A DNA stretch of 64,000 nt from JAIVJZ01 sp035645695. Its GTDB lineage: Bacteria; Acidobacteriota; Blastocatellia; Pyrinomonadales; Pyrinomonadaceae. The DNA is taken from assembly GCA_035645695.1 (NCBI GenBank), contig DASQMC010000051.1:3120-67119 (forward strand), in the 5' to 3' direction. The translations under genes and the position numbers were made by a program. Positions 1 through 7,890 of this stretch are shown here, piece after piece; position 1 is the first letter of the stretch, and every line of letters begins with the position of its first letter. The notes beneath the pieces are model-generated. The model worked only from the letters and a program-made list of their open reading frames with translations. It was not told the DNA's origin and did no database searches.

Positions 1-269
1 GTGCCGTTCGCGATTGCCGCCGAAGATTCTATCCCTGCGCCCGCCTGATAATTCCACAGCGGTCGTAAATTTTTCGACACGTCCGACTTCGACACGCCCG
101 TCAACTGCTGGCCTCCGCGAAACTGCGTCCAGTTGTTCGCGTCAGCCCACTGCGCTGCGGCTCGCGCGGGCAAAAGTAAACAGGCGAGAGTCAAAAGCAG
201 CGTGAGCGAAAGCGCACGCAACGGGCGGCGCCGAGAGAGAAATTTCCTGTTCACTTCATTCACTTCCAT
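1..269 (-). CDS. PQQ-like beta-propeller protein, N-terminal part (runs off the window)
   Basis: Only the first ~85-90 codons are inside the window; the gene continues to the left. On the minus strand the frame reads a basic n-region (NRKFLSRRRPLRA), a hydrophobic stretch (LSLTLLLTLACLLLPARAAA), then WADANNWTQFRGG and LRPLWNYQAGAGIESSAA. The W-x-x-F-R-G motif just after a signal peptide, followed by a LW..Y..G.GI.SS blade, matches the other PQQ-like propellers in this window. The start is uncertain: ATG at 269 is used, but in-frame ATGs at 293 and 317 and a GTG at 254 are possible because a 24-bp tandem repeat lies across the start. It follows the alcohol dehydrogenase gene on the same strand. 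Likely a secreted protein of unknown substrate. Confidence 0.65.
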   Translation of the reverse strand, partial: MEVNEVNRKFLSRRRPLRALSLTLLLTLACLLLPARAAAQWADANNWTQFRGGQQLTGVSKSDVSKNLRPLWNYQAGAGIESSAAIANG

Positions 270-344
270 CTTGTTCACTTCATTCACTTCCATCCTGTTC
301 ACTTCGTTCGCTTCCATCCGGTTCACTTCGTTCGCTTCCGGCAC
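249..344. repeat. Four tandem 24-bp repeats at a gene start
   Basis: Four consecutive 24-bp units occupy 249-272, 273-296, 297-320 and 321-344. The first two differ only in the last two bases; units 3 and 4 have G for A and T changes that keep the length. On the minus strand each unit reads as eight codons of the type M-E-V/A-N-E-V-N-K/R, in frame with the partial propeller gene, so the array either lengthens its N-terminus or forms its leader. Confidence 0.9.
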
Positions 345-348
345 ATCC

Positions 349-1512
349 TCAAACATTCTGAAATTGTGATTGCAGGGCGCGGCGGTAGAGTTCGAGCGCG
401 CCGCCCGCGTCGAACGGGCGCGGGTTGAACGTGCCCGTCCACTGGCGCGCCGCGGCGGCGGCCAGCATTTCGAGGTCGCCGTGCGGCACGCCCGCCGCGC
501 TCCAATCTTTATCGAGCGCGCCCGCCGTTTTCAATTCGTCGAGTCGCGCGGCCAAAGCGTCGCCCGCTCGCGCGTCGTCCACGTCCCTGCCGGCGGCGCG
601 CGTGAGTTCGGCGTAGCGCGAACGGACGACCGCGCTGTTCCAACGGACGACGTGCGGCAACAGGAGCGCGATTGCCTCGCCGTGCGTCGTGCCGTAGCGC
701 TCGGTCAGAGGGTTGGCGCAGGCGTGCGTCGCGCCGAGCATAGAGTGTTCAATCGCCACCCCGGCGTAGTGCGCGCCGAGTTGCATCGCGCCGCGCGCTT
801 CGAGGTCTTGCGGGGCGGCGAGCACGCGCTCGTAATTCGCTTCGAGCAGCCGCCACGCCTCGCGCGCGAACAGGTCGGAGAACACGTTGCGACGCGTCGA
901 GACGTAACTTTCGATGGCGTGCGCGATGGCGTCGAACCCGGCCGTGGCCGTGACTGACGGGGCTTGAGAGACGGTGAGCGATGGATCGAGCAGGGCGATG
1001 CGAAAGGCGGCTTTCGCGTCGCCGCAGGCCATCTTGGCGTGCGTCACGGCGTCGGAGATAAGGGCGTAGGATTGCGCTTCGCTGCCCGTCCCGGCGGTCG
1101 TCGGGATGGCGATCATCGGCAGCATGGCCTGCGCGGCCCTGCCGTAACCGTGGTAATCGCGCATCTCGCCGCCGTTCGTCAAAAGAAAGTTGATGCCCTT
1201 CGCGCAGTCGAGCGAACTCCCGCCGCCGAGTCCGATGATCGAATCAACCCCGGCCGACGCGGCGAAGTCGCGCCCGCGCTCGCACATGCTCGTGTCAGGG
1301 TTCACGTCGAACTCGTGGAAGGGAATTACCTCGACGCCCGCCGCCGACAGCACTCCCGACGCTTCCGCGACATGCCCGGACACGACGAGGCCGCGATCCG
1401 CGACGAGCAGCGCGCGCCGGAAATTCAACTCGCGCGCGAGCGCGCCGAGACGCGCGAGCGCGCCCGCCCCGAAGACGACGCGCGTCCGTAGTTGAAAGTC
1501 GAAAGGCAGCAT
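349..1512 (-). CDS. Iron-containing alcohol dehydrogenase
   Basis: A group III (Fe-dependent) alcohol dehydrogenase, NAD(P)-linked, of about 387 residues, the usual size for the family. Visible motifs in order: the dinucleotide-binding GGGSSLDCAK, the PTTAGTGSE loop, the metal-ligand helix FDAIAHAIESY, and the His-bearing segments MLGATHACANPL and GTTHGEAIALLLPHV. It probably interconverts an alcohol and an aldehyde or ketone in the cytoplasm; the substrate cannot be read from sequence. ATG at 1512 is used; a TTG three codons upstream is possible. It lies downstream of a PQQ-like propeller gene on the same strand, separated by a strong inverted repeat. Confidence 0.9.
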   Translation of the reverse strand: MLPFDFQLRTRVVFGAGALARLGALARELNFRRALLVADRGLVVSGHVAEASGVLSAAGVEVIPFHEFDVNPDTSMCERGRDFAASAGVDSIIGLGGGSSLDCAKGINFLLTNGGEMRDYHGYGRAAQAMLPMIAIPTTAGTGSEAQSYALISDAVTHAKMACGDAKAAFRIALLDPSLTVSQAPSVTATAGFDAIAHAIESYVSTRRNVFSDLFAREAWRLLEANYERVLAAPQDLEARGAMQLGAHYAGVAIEHSMLGATHACANPLTERYGTTHGEAIALLLPHVVRWNSAVVRSRYAELTRAAGRDVDDARAGDALAARLDELKTAGALDKDWSAAGVPHGDLEMLAAAAARQWTGTFNPRPFDAGGALELYRRALQSQFQNV

Positions 1513-1523
1513 TTTAATCAAGG

Positions 1524-1604
1524 GATGAAGAAGAATTGATTCATTGATTCATCGGTTCATTGAATCAATGAAGAAATGGATCAATGAATCAATTCTTCTT
1601 CATC
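1524..1604. terminator. 25-bp perfect inverted repeat between two minus-strand genes
   Basis: Arms 1524-1548 and 1580-1604 are exact reverse complements over 25 bases. The loop contains further copies of the TTCATTGA/TCAATGAA motif, with 8-base periodicity, so the hairpin could extend inwards. It sits 9 bp past the stop of the propeller gene ending at 1614 and just before the alcohol dehydrogenase start. It may terminate or attenuate transcription between them, or be a dispersed repeat element. Confidence 0.75.
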
Positions 1605-1613
1605 TTTGTCGTT

Positions 1614-3164
1614 TCAGGGTTTCTTCGGTTCTTCGGGTTTCTTCGCCGGAGTCGCGTTGTCGGGTTTCTTCGCCGGAGCCGCCGTGTCGGCCTTCTGTTC
1701 GGCGATGGCGTAGAGTTGGTTGCGGTTGGCGATAAAGAGCGTGCCGTTGGCCGGAACGGGCGTCGAATAGACGCTGCTCGCCATGTTGATTTCGGCGATA
1801 ACTTTCTTCGTCTTGCCTTCCTGCAAGATCACGATGTCGCCGTCCTCGTCGCCGAGGTAGAGTTTGCCGTCAATCATTATGGGCGAGCCCCAGACGGCGG
1901 CGAACAGGTCGTGCGTCCAGTAAACCTGCCCGGTCTTGGCGTCGAGCGCGTGGAGGAAGCCGCTGAAGTCCGGATAATAGACGATGCCGTCTTTGATGGC
2001 GGGCGTCGAGACGGAGCGGCGAATTTTGTCGTAGTGCCAGACCATGCCGGTCTTGGTGATGTCGCCGCGCTTCGTCGGGTCGATGCAATAGAGGTGGCCG
2101 ACGCCTTCGCCGTGTTCGGGGTCCTGGCCGTTGGCGAGATAGACCTTGTCCTCGTAGATGACTGGCGTCGAGATCACTTCGTTGCGCGTCTTCGGCCAGA
2201 CGGAATCTTTCGGGTTCAGGTCGAACTCCCAGAGCTTCTTGCCCGTCAGAGCTTCGTAGCCGCGCACCCAGCCGTCGCCCTGCGGGAAGATGACCTGATC
2301 CACGCCGCCGAGTTTGCCGACCGTGGGCGAAGACCACTGCCCGTGCAGAATCTTCTCGAACACGGAATTGTCTTCCCAGACGAGTTTGCCCGTCCGCTTG
2401 TTCAGGGCGATGATGGCCGGGGCTTTCGGCGAGGGGACATTGACGTGGCTCTCGTCCTGCCCGTTCGACGTGCTGACGTAGATAAGATCGCCGAAGGAGA
2501 CGGGCGAGGAGTTCGACATGTTGTGGGGAAACGCTCCCACCTCTTCCATCATGTCAAACTTCCAGATGACATCCGCGTCGCGCTCGCCGTTCAACTTTTC
2601 ATCTTTGACCGCGCCGTCGTTCTCCTTGTCGCGAAACCCTTCCGTATCGAGCGCGACGACCTCGCCGCGATTCGTGACGTAATACAGAATCTTCCCCTCG
2701 ACCAGGGGCGACGAACAGATGCCCTGATACGGCCAATCGTTGACGCGCCCGGCCGCGAGTTTGTCCGTCACGGCCTGCCACAAAAATTCGCCGTCCGTTT
2801 CGCGAAAGGCCATCAGGATGCCCTTGTCGCCTTTCACCTTCGGGTCGCGCGGCGCTTCGTTGTTCGTGCCGACATAGACCTGCCCGCCCGCCACCACCGG
2901 GTTGCCGTAAGTCTGCGAGCCGAGCGCGGTCACCCATTTGATGTTCGTCTTCTTCTGCACGTCCCAACTGACGGGAATGCCCTTCATGTTCGAGACCATG
3001 TTGCGGTCGGGCGTGCCGCCCCACATCGGCCAATCGCCGCCGCCCGGATCGGATGCGGAAACAGTGAGCAGTGAGCAGTAAGCAGTAAGCAGTATGCTGC
3101 CTACAACCGCCGCCGATACCGTCAATACAATCTTCGCGCCCCTCGTTCTTTGAATGCTGTTCAT
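1614..3164 (-). CDS. Secreted PQQ-like beta-propeller protein with Lys/Pro-rich tail
   Basis: About 516 residues with an N-terminal hydrophobic segment, then DWPMWGGTPDRNMVS and repeated propeller blades with W/Y-VGT, G.V.ALD..TG...W and VYYPD.SG.LHALDAKTG type motifs, as in BamB and PQQ-like repeat proteins. The last ~25 residues are a low-complexity Ala/Lys/Pro tail (PAKKP repeats). No dehydrogenase domain or cytochrome is attached, so an enzymatic quinoprotein role is not supported; exported binding or scaffold function is more likely. ATG at 3164 is chosen because GAGG lies upstream; an ATG at 3185 is an alternative. The core of its signal peptide is encoded by a heptanucleotide repeat (3062-3096). 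Confidence 0.85.
   Translation of the reverse strand: MNSIQRTRGAKIVLTVSAAVVGSILLTAYCSLLTVSASDPGGGDWPMWGGTPDRNMVSNMKGIPVSWDVQKKTNIKWVTALGSQTYGNPVVAGGQVYVGTNNEAPRDPKVKGDKGILMAFRETDGEFLWQAVTDKLAAGRVNDWPYQGICSSPLVEGKILYYVTNRGEVVALDTEGFRDKENDGAVKDEKLNGERDADVIWKFDMMEEVGAFPHNMSNSSPVSFGDLIYVSTSNGQDESHVNVPSPKAPAIIALNKRTGKLVWEDNSVFEKILHGQWSSPTVGKLGGVDQVIFPQGDGWVRGYEALTGKKLWEFDLNPKDSVWPKTRNEVISTPVIYEDKVYLANGQDPEHGEGVGHLYCIDPTKRGDITKTGMVWHYDKIRRSVSTPAIKDGIVYYPDFSGFLHALDAKTGQVYWTHDLFAAVWGSPIMIDGKLYLGDEDGDIVILQEGKTKKVIAEINMASSVYSTPVPANGTLFIANRNQLYAIAEQKADTAAPAKKPDNATPAKKPEEPKKP
3062..3096. repeat. Five heptanucleotide units inside a signal-peptide coding region
   Basis: Five consecutive 7-base units of the type CAGTGAG/CAGTAAG lie inside the propeller gene. 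Read on the coding (minus) strand they give the hydrophobic run LLTAYCSLLTV, with the seven-residue period expected from three 7-base units. The same heptamer forms the array at 3225-3301. Confidence 0.9.
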
Positions 3165-3224
3165 AATCTTCAATCCTCTATCCATCTCTTATTACTGCTT
3201 ACCGCTCACTTTCTCACTTTCTCA

Positions 3225-3301
3225 TTGCTCACTGCTCACTGCTCACTGCTCACTGCTCACTGCTTACTGCTTACTGCTCACTGCTCACTGCTCACTGCTC
3301 A
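3225..3301. repeat. Array of 11 heptanucleotide repeats (CTGCTYA)
   Basis: Eleven 7-base units, mostly CTGCTCA with two CTGCTTA and a first degenerate TTGCTCA, fill the spacer between the methyltransferase and the propeller gene. More degenerate units continue to about 3195. The last unit supplies the TGA stop codon of the methyltransferase (3299-3301). Such heptamer arrays resemble the short tandemly repeated repetitive sequences known from filamentous cyanobacteria. Confidence 0.95.
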
Positions 3302-4336
3302 CTCTTTTGTCGATACTATGATATGGCCGGGCATCGTCTGGTGCGGGACGCTGTGCGAGAAGCCCGCGGTGCCGAGCATCCGGTCGAACTCCGAAAACGT
3401 GTAAGCGTCGCCCGAGGGCGTCGTGCCGAGCATGACGAGGGCGAAGGCGGCTTCCGTAGGCGGCGTCACGCGATCCTCGTTCGGGACGAACTCCAGCGTC
3501 ACGGCGCGACCGCCCGTTTTGAGCGCGGCGTGCGCTTTGCGCATCAACGCCTCGCACGTCGCCGGGTCGAAGTGATGGAAGAAGTTTGTGAACAGCACGA
3601 GGTCGTAATCGTCGCCGAACTCGACCTCGAACGCGCTGCCGGGCACGAGGTGATAGCGCGAGGCGATGCCCGCCGTCTCCGCGTTCCGTTGCGCGATGGC
3701 AAGGACATTCTGCCAGTCAACGGCGTAGACCTCGGCCTGCGCGTTCCGCTCGGCGAGCGTGATGCCGAAGATGCCGTGACCGGCGGCGATGTCGAGAATC
3801 TTGCACGGTCCCATTTCGTCGATGCCCACGATGCGCGCGATGTCAGCGGCGGCCGGGCGCATGACGGCCGCCATGCCGCGCGCGAAGTCTTCCCACATCG
3901 GATGATCCGCCGTCATGGAGCCTTCGGCTTCGAGCACCGTGCCGCCCTTGCGTACGCTCTCCGTGAGCCGCCGGAAGGCGTCGCCGAGGTGCGCGCCCGA
4001 GAGAAATTCCGCCATGCCGCCGACGTAGGCGGGCGAGCGGCGGTCTAGGAAAATCGCCGACTCCTGTGTGAGCGTGTAACGCCCGTCCGGGCATTTGCCG
4101 AGAAACTGCGAGACGGTCAGGTAGTCGCAAAGTATGCGCACGCCGCGTTCGGCCGATCCGGTGCGCGCCGCGAGTTTCGCGGCCGTGTCGTCGCCCTCGG
4201 CGATTGAACTGAAGAGGTCGAGTTCGATTGCGGCTTTCAGGGCGGCGGTCTGCTGGTAGGCCGTGAGCGTTTGAAAGATGCGCTCGGGCGTCGGCGGCGG
4301 GGCGAGTTCGGCCGCTTCGTTGATCGTGGGGTTCAT
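3299..4336 (-). CDS. SAM-dependent O-methyltransferase (acetylserotonin OMT-like)
   Basis: About 345 residues with the two-part layout of plant and bacterial small-molecule O-methyltransferases. Residues ~20-100 form a winged-helix dimerisation domain (ERIFQTLTAYQQTAALKAAIELDLF). The Rossmann domain has the SAM motif KILDIAAGHGIFGITLA near residue 185 and later ALKTGGRAVTLEF. The substrate is unknown. The ATG lies 1 bp past the stop of the upstream propeller gene (4338), so the two are probably translated together. Its stop codon is made by the first unit of the heptamer array that follows. Polyketide, quinone or terpenoid phenols are possible substrates, but nothing in the sequence decides. 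Confidence 0.85.
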   Translation of the reverse strand: MNPTINEAAELAPPPTPERIFQTLTAYQQTAALKAAIELDLFSSIAEGDDTAAKLAARTGSAERGVRILCDYLTVSQFLGKCPDGRYTLTQESAIFLDRRSPAYVGGMAEFLSGAHLGDAFRRLTESVRKGGTVLEAEGSMTADHPMWEDFARGMAAVMRPAAADIARIVGIDEMGPCKILDIAAGHGIFGITLAERNAQAEVYAVDWQNVLAIAQRNAETAGIASRYHLVPGSAFEVEFGDDYDLVLFTNFFHHFDPATCEALMRKAHAALKTGGRAVTLEFVPNEDRVTPPTEAAFALVMLGTTPSGDAYTFSEFDRMLGTAGFSHSVPHQTMPGHIIVSTKE

Positions 4337-4337
4337 C

Positions 4338-6542
4338 TTATTTGTTCGCCGTCACTTTCAGGTTGTCGAAGAGGAGTTCGGCGAGGCCGTTGCCGAAGAT
4401 GCCGGGCGCGCCCTGCCGGTTCGGGAGCGGGTCTGCGCGCTCGATCATCCATGCGGCGGGTTCCGTCTCGCCGACCGGCCACACTTTGCCGCGCGCGTGC
4501 GCCTTCCCGTCGGGCGTGTTCTCCACCGAGAGCTTCATGCGATACCACGTGTCGGGCTTCCACGTGAAGGGCAGCGTGACGGTGCGCGCCACTTCCGGCT
4601 GCCACGGTTCGAGATGAAGCGACTGGCTGTTGCCGTAGAGCACGAGCGCGTAACGCTGCGCGATGACGCCGACATCGCCGCGCTGCCTGCGCCGCTCCGC
4701 GCCGCGCACGTCGAGTTCGATGGTGTAGTTCGATAAATCCGACGGCCCCAGGTAGGCGCGCGTGCGCGTCAGGAGCGAGGAGCCTTCCGTCGTCTTGACG
4801 AGCGCGCGATTTCCGTCAACGTCTCGCAGTGTGAATTTCAAAGTCGTGCTGACCCACGTCGCGGGAAGGCTCGTCAGGGGCATCGCGTCGAAGTTCTCGC
4901 TCCACGGAAGCGGCGGCATGATGCGCACGCGCGCCGCGCCCGCGAGTCCCGCCACGGTCGCCTTGACGAGACCGGCCTGCGCGCCGCCGTCCGTGGCGGC
5001 GACGAGGCGGCCGTTCCCGATTGTGCCTTTCAAATTGTCGAGCGACCACGTTGCAGCACGCTCCTCGCGTATGAATGTTCCCCGCTCGTCGAAGAGGTGG
5101 ACGCGGAAGTTCGCCGTCTCGCCGGGTTTGATGATGATTTCGGTCGGGGCGACCTGCACCCACGCGGCCGGGCGGTTCGGGTTGGGCAAGCCTTCGACCG
5201 GAGGGGCGGCCTTGTTGTGCGCCCCGGCGACCGACTTTTTGCCGATGGCGTAGAGGCTCGAATCGGTGGCGAAATAGACGCGCCCGTTCGAGACGGCGGG
5301 CGAGGCGATGATGGCTTCGGGTTGTTGCTCGGTTCCGAGTTGATCAGAATCGAGAATCTCGCAGCCCGTCGCGGTCGGGCGCAGGATGAAGAATTTGCCG
5401 TTCTCCGTGCCGACGTAAATTTTGCCGTCGGCGAGGACGGGCGAAGACTTCTGAATGGTGCCGAGATTTTGCAGCCAGAGTTGCTTGCCGGTGTTCAGGT
5501 CGAAGGCGCCGATGTTCGCGCCGTTGTCCACCTGATAGAGCCTCTCGCCGTCGATGACCGGCGAAGAGTAGCCGCCCTGCCAGCCGATCTTGCTCCACTT
5601 GATCTGTTCACGTTTCAGTTCGCCTCTGGCCGTCGCGTCGAGCGCGGCGATCATGCCCATCTCGTTCGATTCGAGGTTCTCTTCGCTGTGCGTCACGATG
5701 GCGAGGTTGCGATAGACGACCGCGCCCGTGTTCAGGCCGCGCTTCGAGATTTCATACTTCCAGACCGGCTCGCCCGTCTGCGGCTTCAAGGCGTGGACGA
5801 CGCCGTCGCTCGCCCCCTGTATCAGGAGGCGCGTGCCGTTGATGTCGGCGATGATGGGCGCGGCGTAGGTCGTGTCGTAGGGACGGCCGCCGGGCGCGCT
5901 GACCCAGATTGTTTCGCCCGTGCGTTTGTCGAAGGCCATGAACCGGTGCGCGCCGCGCCCGTGCTCACCCCACATCGAAGTGACGCCGCTCGTGATGACC
6001 AGATCGCCGTCGATGATCGGCGACACGGTGCGCCCGCCGTGCGTCGTCAACAGGCCGAAGTCTTCGCCGAGCGAACGCTCCCACAAAACTTTCCCGTCGC
6101 GCGACAGGGCGATGAGAGAGCCGCCGACGCCGAAGGCATAGACGTTGCCCGTCGCCGGGTCGCCCACGGGCGAAGCCCACCCGACGCGATGCGGCGGCAC
6201 GTCCGACAAGTAGACGTTGAAACGATGCTCCCAGAGAAGTTTGCCCGTGTCGGCGTTAAAGCACATCAAGCGCTCCTGCAAGGTCTCGCCCTTGCCCGCC
6301 GTGTTGATGAGGTACACGCGCTCGTTAAACACAATCGGCGCGGAGCGACCGCCGAAGGGAACTTTCCACGCGAGGTTTTCGCCCGACGGCGACCAGCGCG
6401 CGGGCAGATTTTTTTCCGGCGATACGCCGTCGCGCGCCGGGCCGCGCCATTCAGCCCAGTCGCCCGCGCGAGCGGAGAGAGGCAACAGCGCGAGCGACAG
6501 GATGAACAAGGCGGCGATACGTTTCGAGAAAGCAACGTGCAT
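4338..6542 (-). CDS. Large secreted PQQ-like beta-propeller protein with C-terminal jelly-roll-like region
   Basis: About 734 residues from ATG 6542, where a clear signal peptide begins (MHVAFSKRIAALFILSLALL, then PLSARA). The open frame extends 50 codons further upstream but that part lacks signal-peptide or domain character. Residues ~27-420 are propeller blades beginning with DWAEWRGPARDGVS, with motifs such as WASPVGDPATGNVYAFGV and IYVGTENGKFFIL. A linker with RPAAWVQVAPTEIIIKPGET follows, which looks Ig-like. The last ~200 residues (WSENFDAMPL ... LLFDNLKVTANK) resemble a laminin-G/glycosidase-type concanavalin fold. Probably periplasmic or surface carbohydrate or polymer binding. It is coupled to the methyltransferase by a 1-bp gap. 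Confidence 0.85.
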   Translation of the reverse strand: MHVAFSKRIAALFILSLALLPLSARAGDWAEWRGPARDGVSPEKNLPARWSPSGENLAWKVPFGGRSAPIVFNERVYLINTAGKGETLQERLMCFNADTGKLLWEHRFNVYLSDVPPHRVGWASPVGDPATGNVYAFGVGGSLIALSRDGKVLWERSLGEDFGLLTTHGGRTVSPIIDGDLVITSGVTSMWGEHGRGAHRFMAFDKRTGETIWVSAPGGRPYDTTYAAPIIADINGTRLLIQGASDGVVHALKPQTGEPVWKYEISKRGLNTGAVVYRNLAIVTHSEENLESNEMGMIAALDATARGELKREQIKWSKIGWQGGYSSPVIDGERLYQVDNGANIGAFDLNTGKQLWLQNLGTIQKSSPVLADGKIYVGTENGKFFILRPTATGCEILDSDQLGTEQQPEAIIASPAVSNGRVYFATDSSLYAIGKKSVAGAHNKAAPPVEGLPNPNRPAAWVQVAPTEIIIKPGETANFRVHLFDERGTFIREERAATWSLDNLKGTIGNGRLVAATDGGAQAGLVKATVAGLAGAARVRIMPPLPWSENFDAMPLTSLPATWVSTTLKFTLRDVDGNRALVKTTEGSSLLTRTRAYLGPSDLSNYTIELDVRGAERRRQRGDVGVIAQRYALVLYGNSQSLHLEPWQPEVARTVTLPFTWKPDTWYRMKLSVENTPDGKAHARGKVWPVGETEPAAWMIERADPLPNRQGAPGIFGNGLAELLFDNLKVTANK

Positions 6543-6874
6543 GATCAATTTTACCCTGGACGGTTTATGGAATTGCACTTCGTTCGTAAAGATACGCGTG
6601 CGAGAAGTTTTAGTTGCCGCCGGGCGTGAAGTTTTTCTTGACTCACGTGCGGGCGCGCCACATATTATGTCGCGCTTTATTGAGCGAGGCAAACCCGCCT
6701 CTCTTGCAACCTAGTCGTCGAGTTAGACGTAAAACCTACGGGCAAACTTCAATTCCGGCCGCCGTATATGTTCGGCCGACCCCGGCAATCCGAAAAAGAG
6801 CATCTCGCGATCCGAAAACATGTAATACCCGAACTACATCGACACCGAAGAAGCCCTACCGAAGAGGTGAATCT

Positions 6875-7696
6875 ATGACGCGCCAGAGAAAATTTTTGTT
6901 GTCTCTCCTGCTGCTGCTGCTCCTCATGCCCGCCGCGACGCCTTCCGCTTCGGCGCAAAACCAGAACGAAGAACTCTTCGACGCCGCACGCAAGGGAGAC
7001 GCGGCGAAGGTCAAAGCACTGCTCGACCGCGGCGTTGACGTGGACACGAAGTTTCGCTACGGCGCGACCGCGCTCTCTTACGCATCCGACAAAGGCCATC
7101 TCGAAGTCGTCAAGCTATTGCTCGAACGCAAGGCCAGCGTGAACGTCAAAGACACGTTCTACGGCGCGACGCCGATCATCTGGGCGGCGGAAAAGGGGCA
7201 CGCGAAAATAGTCGAGGCTCTGCTCGCGAGCGGCGCGGAAGGGCGAGAGGACGTTTTGCAGATCGGCGCGGCCGGAGGCCAACTTGAACTCGTCAAGGTG
7301 GTGCTCGCCGCGGGCAAACTCAACGCGGAGGCGATGTCGGCCGCGCTCTCGGCCGCGACGCGCGGCAAGCACACGGAGATCGCCGAGCTGCTGACGAAGG
7401 CCGGAGCCGTCCCGCCACCGGCCGCGGATTTTCAGGTGGACGCCGAGACGCTGAAAACCTACGTCGGCACTTACAAACCGGAGACCGGCGGCGACTTCAC
7501 CATCGCCTTGAAGGACGGCAAACTCGTCGCCGGGCCTGCGAGCCAACCGCTAACCCTCGGCGCGTTCGACAAGACGCGCTTCCGCCCTTTGGAATTCGAG
7601 GGCGTAACGATCACCTTCAACGTCGAGAACAACGTCGTCACCGGCTTCACGCTGAAGCGGGGCGCGAACACGCAGGTCTTCAAGAAAGTTCAATGA
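6875..7696 (+). CDS. Exported ankyrin-repeat protein
   Basis: About 273 residues from ATG 6875, which has GAAGAGG upstream. The frame is open upstream to 6614 without domain content. A signal peptide (KFLLSLLLLLLLMPAATPSASA) is followed by four or five ankyrin repeats: ELFDAARKGDAAKVKALLDRG, GATALSYASDKGHLEVVKLL, GATPIIWAAEKGHAKIVEAL and two weaker ones. The last ~90 residues (VDAETLKTYVGTYKP, then FTIALKDGKLVAGP) look like the small beta-rich domain (DUF3471 type) found after beta-lactamase-like proteins. It is likely a periplasmic protein-interaction module. It is transcribed divergently from the propeller gene at 6542. Confidence 0.85.
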   Translation: MTRQRKFLLSLLLLLLLMPAATPSASAQNQNEELFDAARKGDAAKVKALLDRGVDVDTKFRYGATALSYASDKGHLEVVKLLLERKASVNVKDTFYGATPIIWAAEKGHAKIVEALLASGAEGREDVLQIGAAGGQLELVKVVLAAGKLNAEAMSAALSAATRGKHTEIAELLTKAGAVPPPAADFQVDAETLKTYVGTYKPETGGDFTIALKDGKLVAGPASQPLTLGAFDKTRFRPLEFEGVTITFNVENNVVTGFTLKRGANTQVFKKVQ

Positions 7697-7700
7697 TGAA

Positions 7701-7789
7701 CAGTTTTCAGTTTTCAGTTTTCAGTTTTCAGTCTTGAGATTTGAGATTTCAGATTTGAGATTTCAGATTTGAGATTCCAGATTTCAGTT
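7701..7789. repeat. Mixed heptanucleotide repeat array
   Basis: Four units of CAGTTTT (7701-7728), a short remnant, then about eight units of TTGAGAT, TTCAGAT and variants up to 7789. It begins 4 bp after the ankyrin gene stop codon. It is the first half of an inverted arrangement with 7841-7875. Confidence 0.9.
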
Positions 7790-7840
7790 GAATCTTTGAG
7801 TGCCTGACGCATGAATCACAAAACAACCGACCACAGGCAG

Positions 7841-7875
7841 AAAACTGAAAACTAAAAACTGAAAACTCAAAACTG
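7841..7875. repeat. Heptanucleotide array in opposite orientation (AAAACTN)
   Basis: Five 7-base units AAAACTG, AAAACTA, AAAACTG, AAAACTC, AAAACTG: the reverse complement of the CAGTTTT units at 7701. The two arrays could pair into a long stem across the ~110 bp between them. The array ends 15 bp before the start codon of the next propeller gene. Confidence 0.85.
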
Positions 7876-7890
7876 CTTCGAGGTTAAGCC

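Noticed and set aside
1584..3074. Long plus-strand frame of ~496 codons
   Set aside because: Antisense shadow of the propeller gene; composition is Arg/Val/Asp-rich with no domain motifs.
3225..3301. CRISPR array
   Set aside because: Units are 7 bp with no spacers; it is a simple tandem repeat.
5097..6629. Long plus-strand frame of ~510 codons
   Set aside because: Antisense shadow of the 734-residue propeller gene; high-GC codon bias keeps the frame open.
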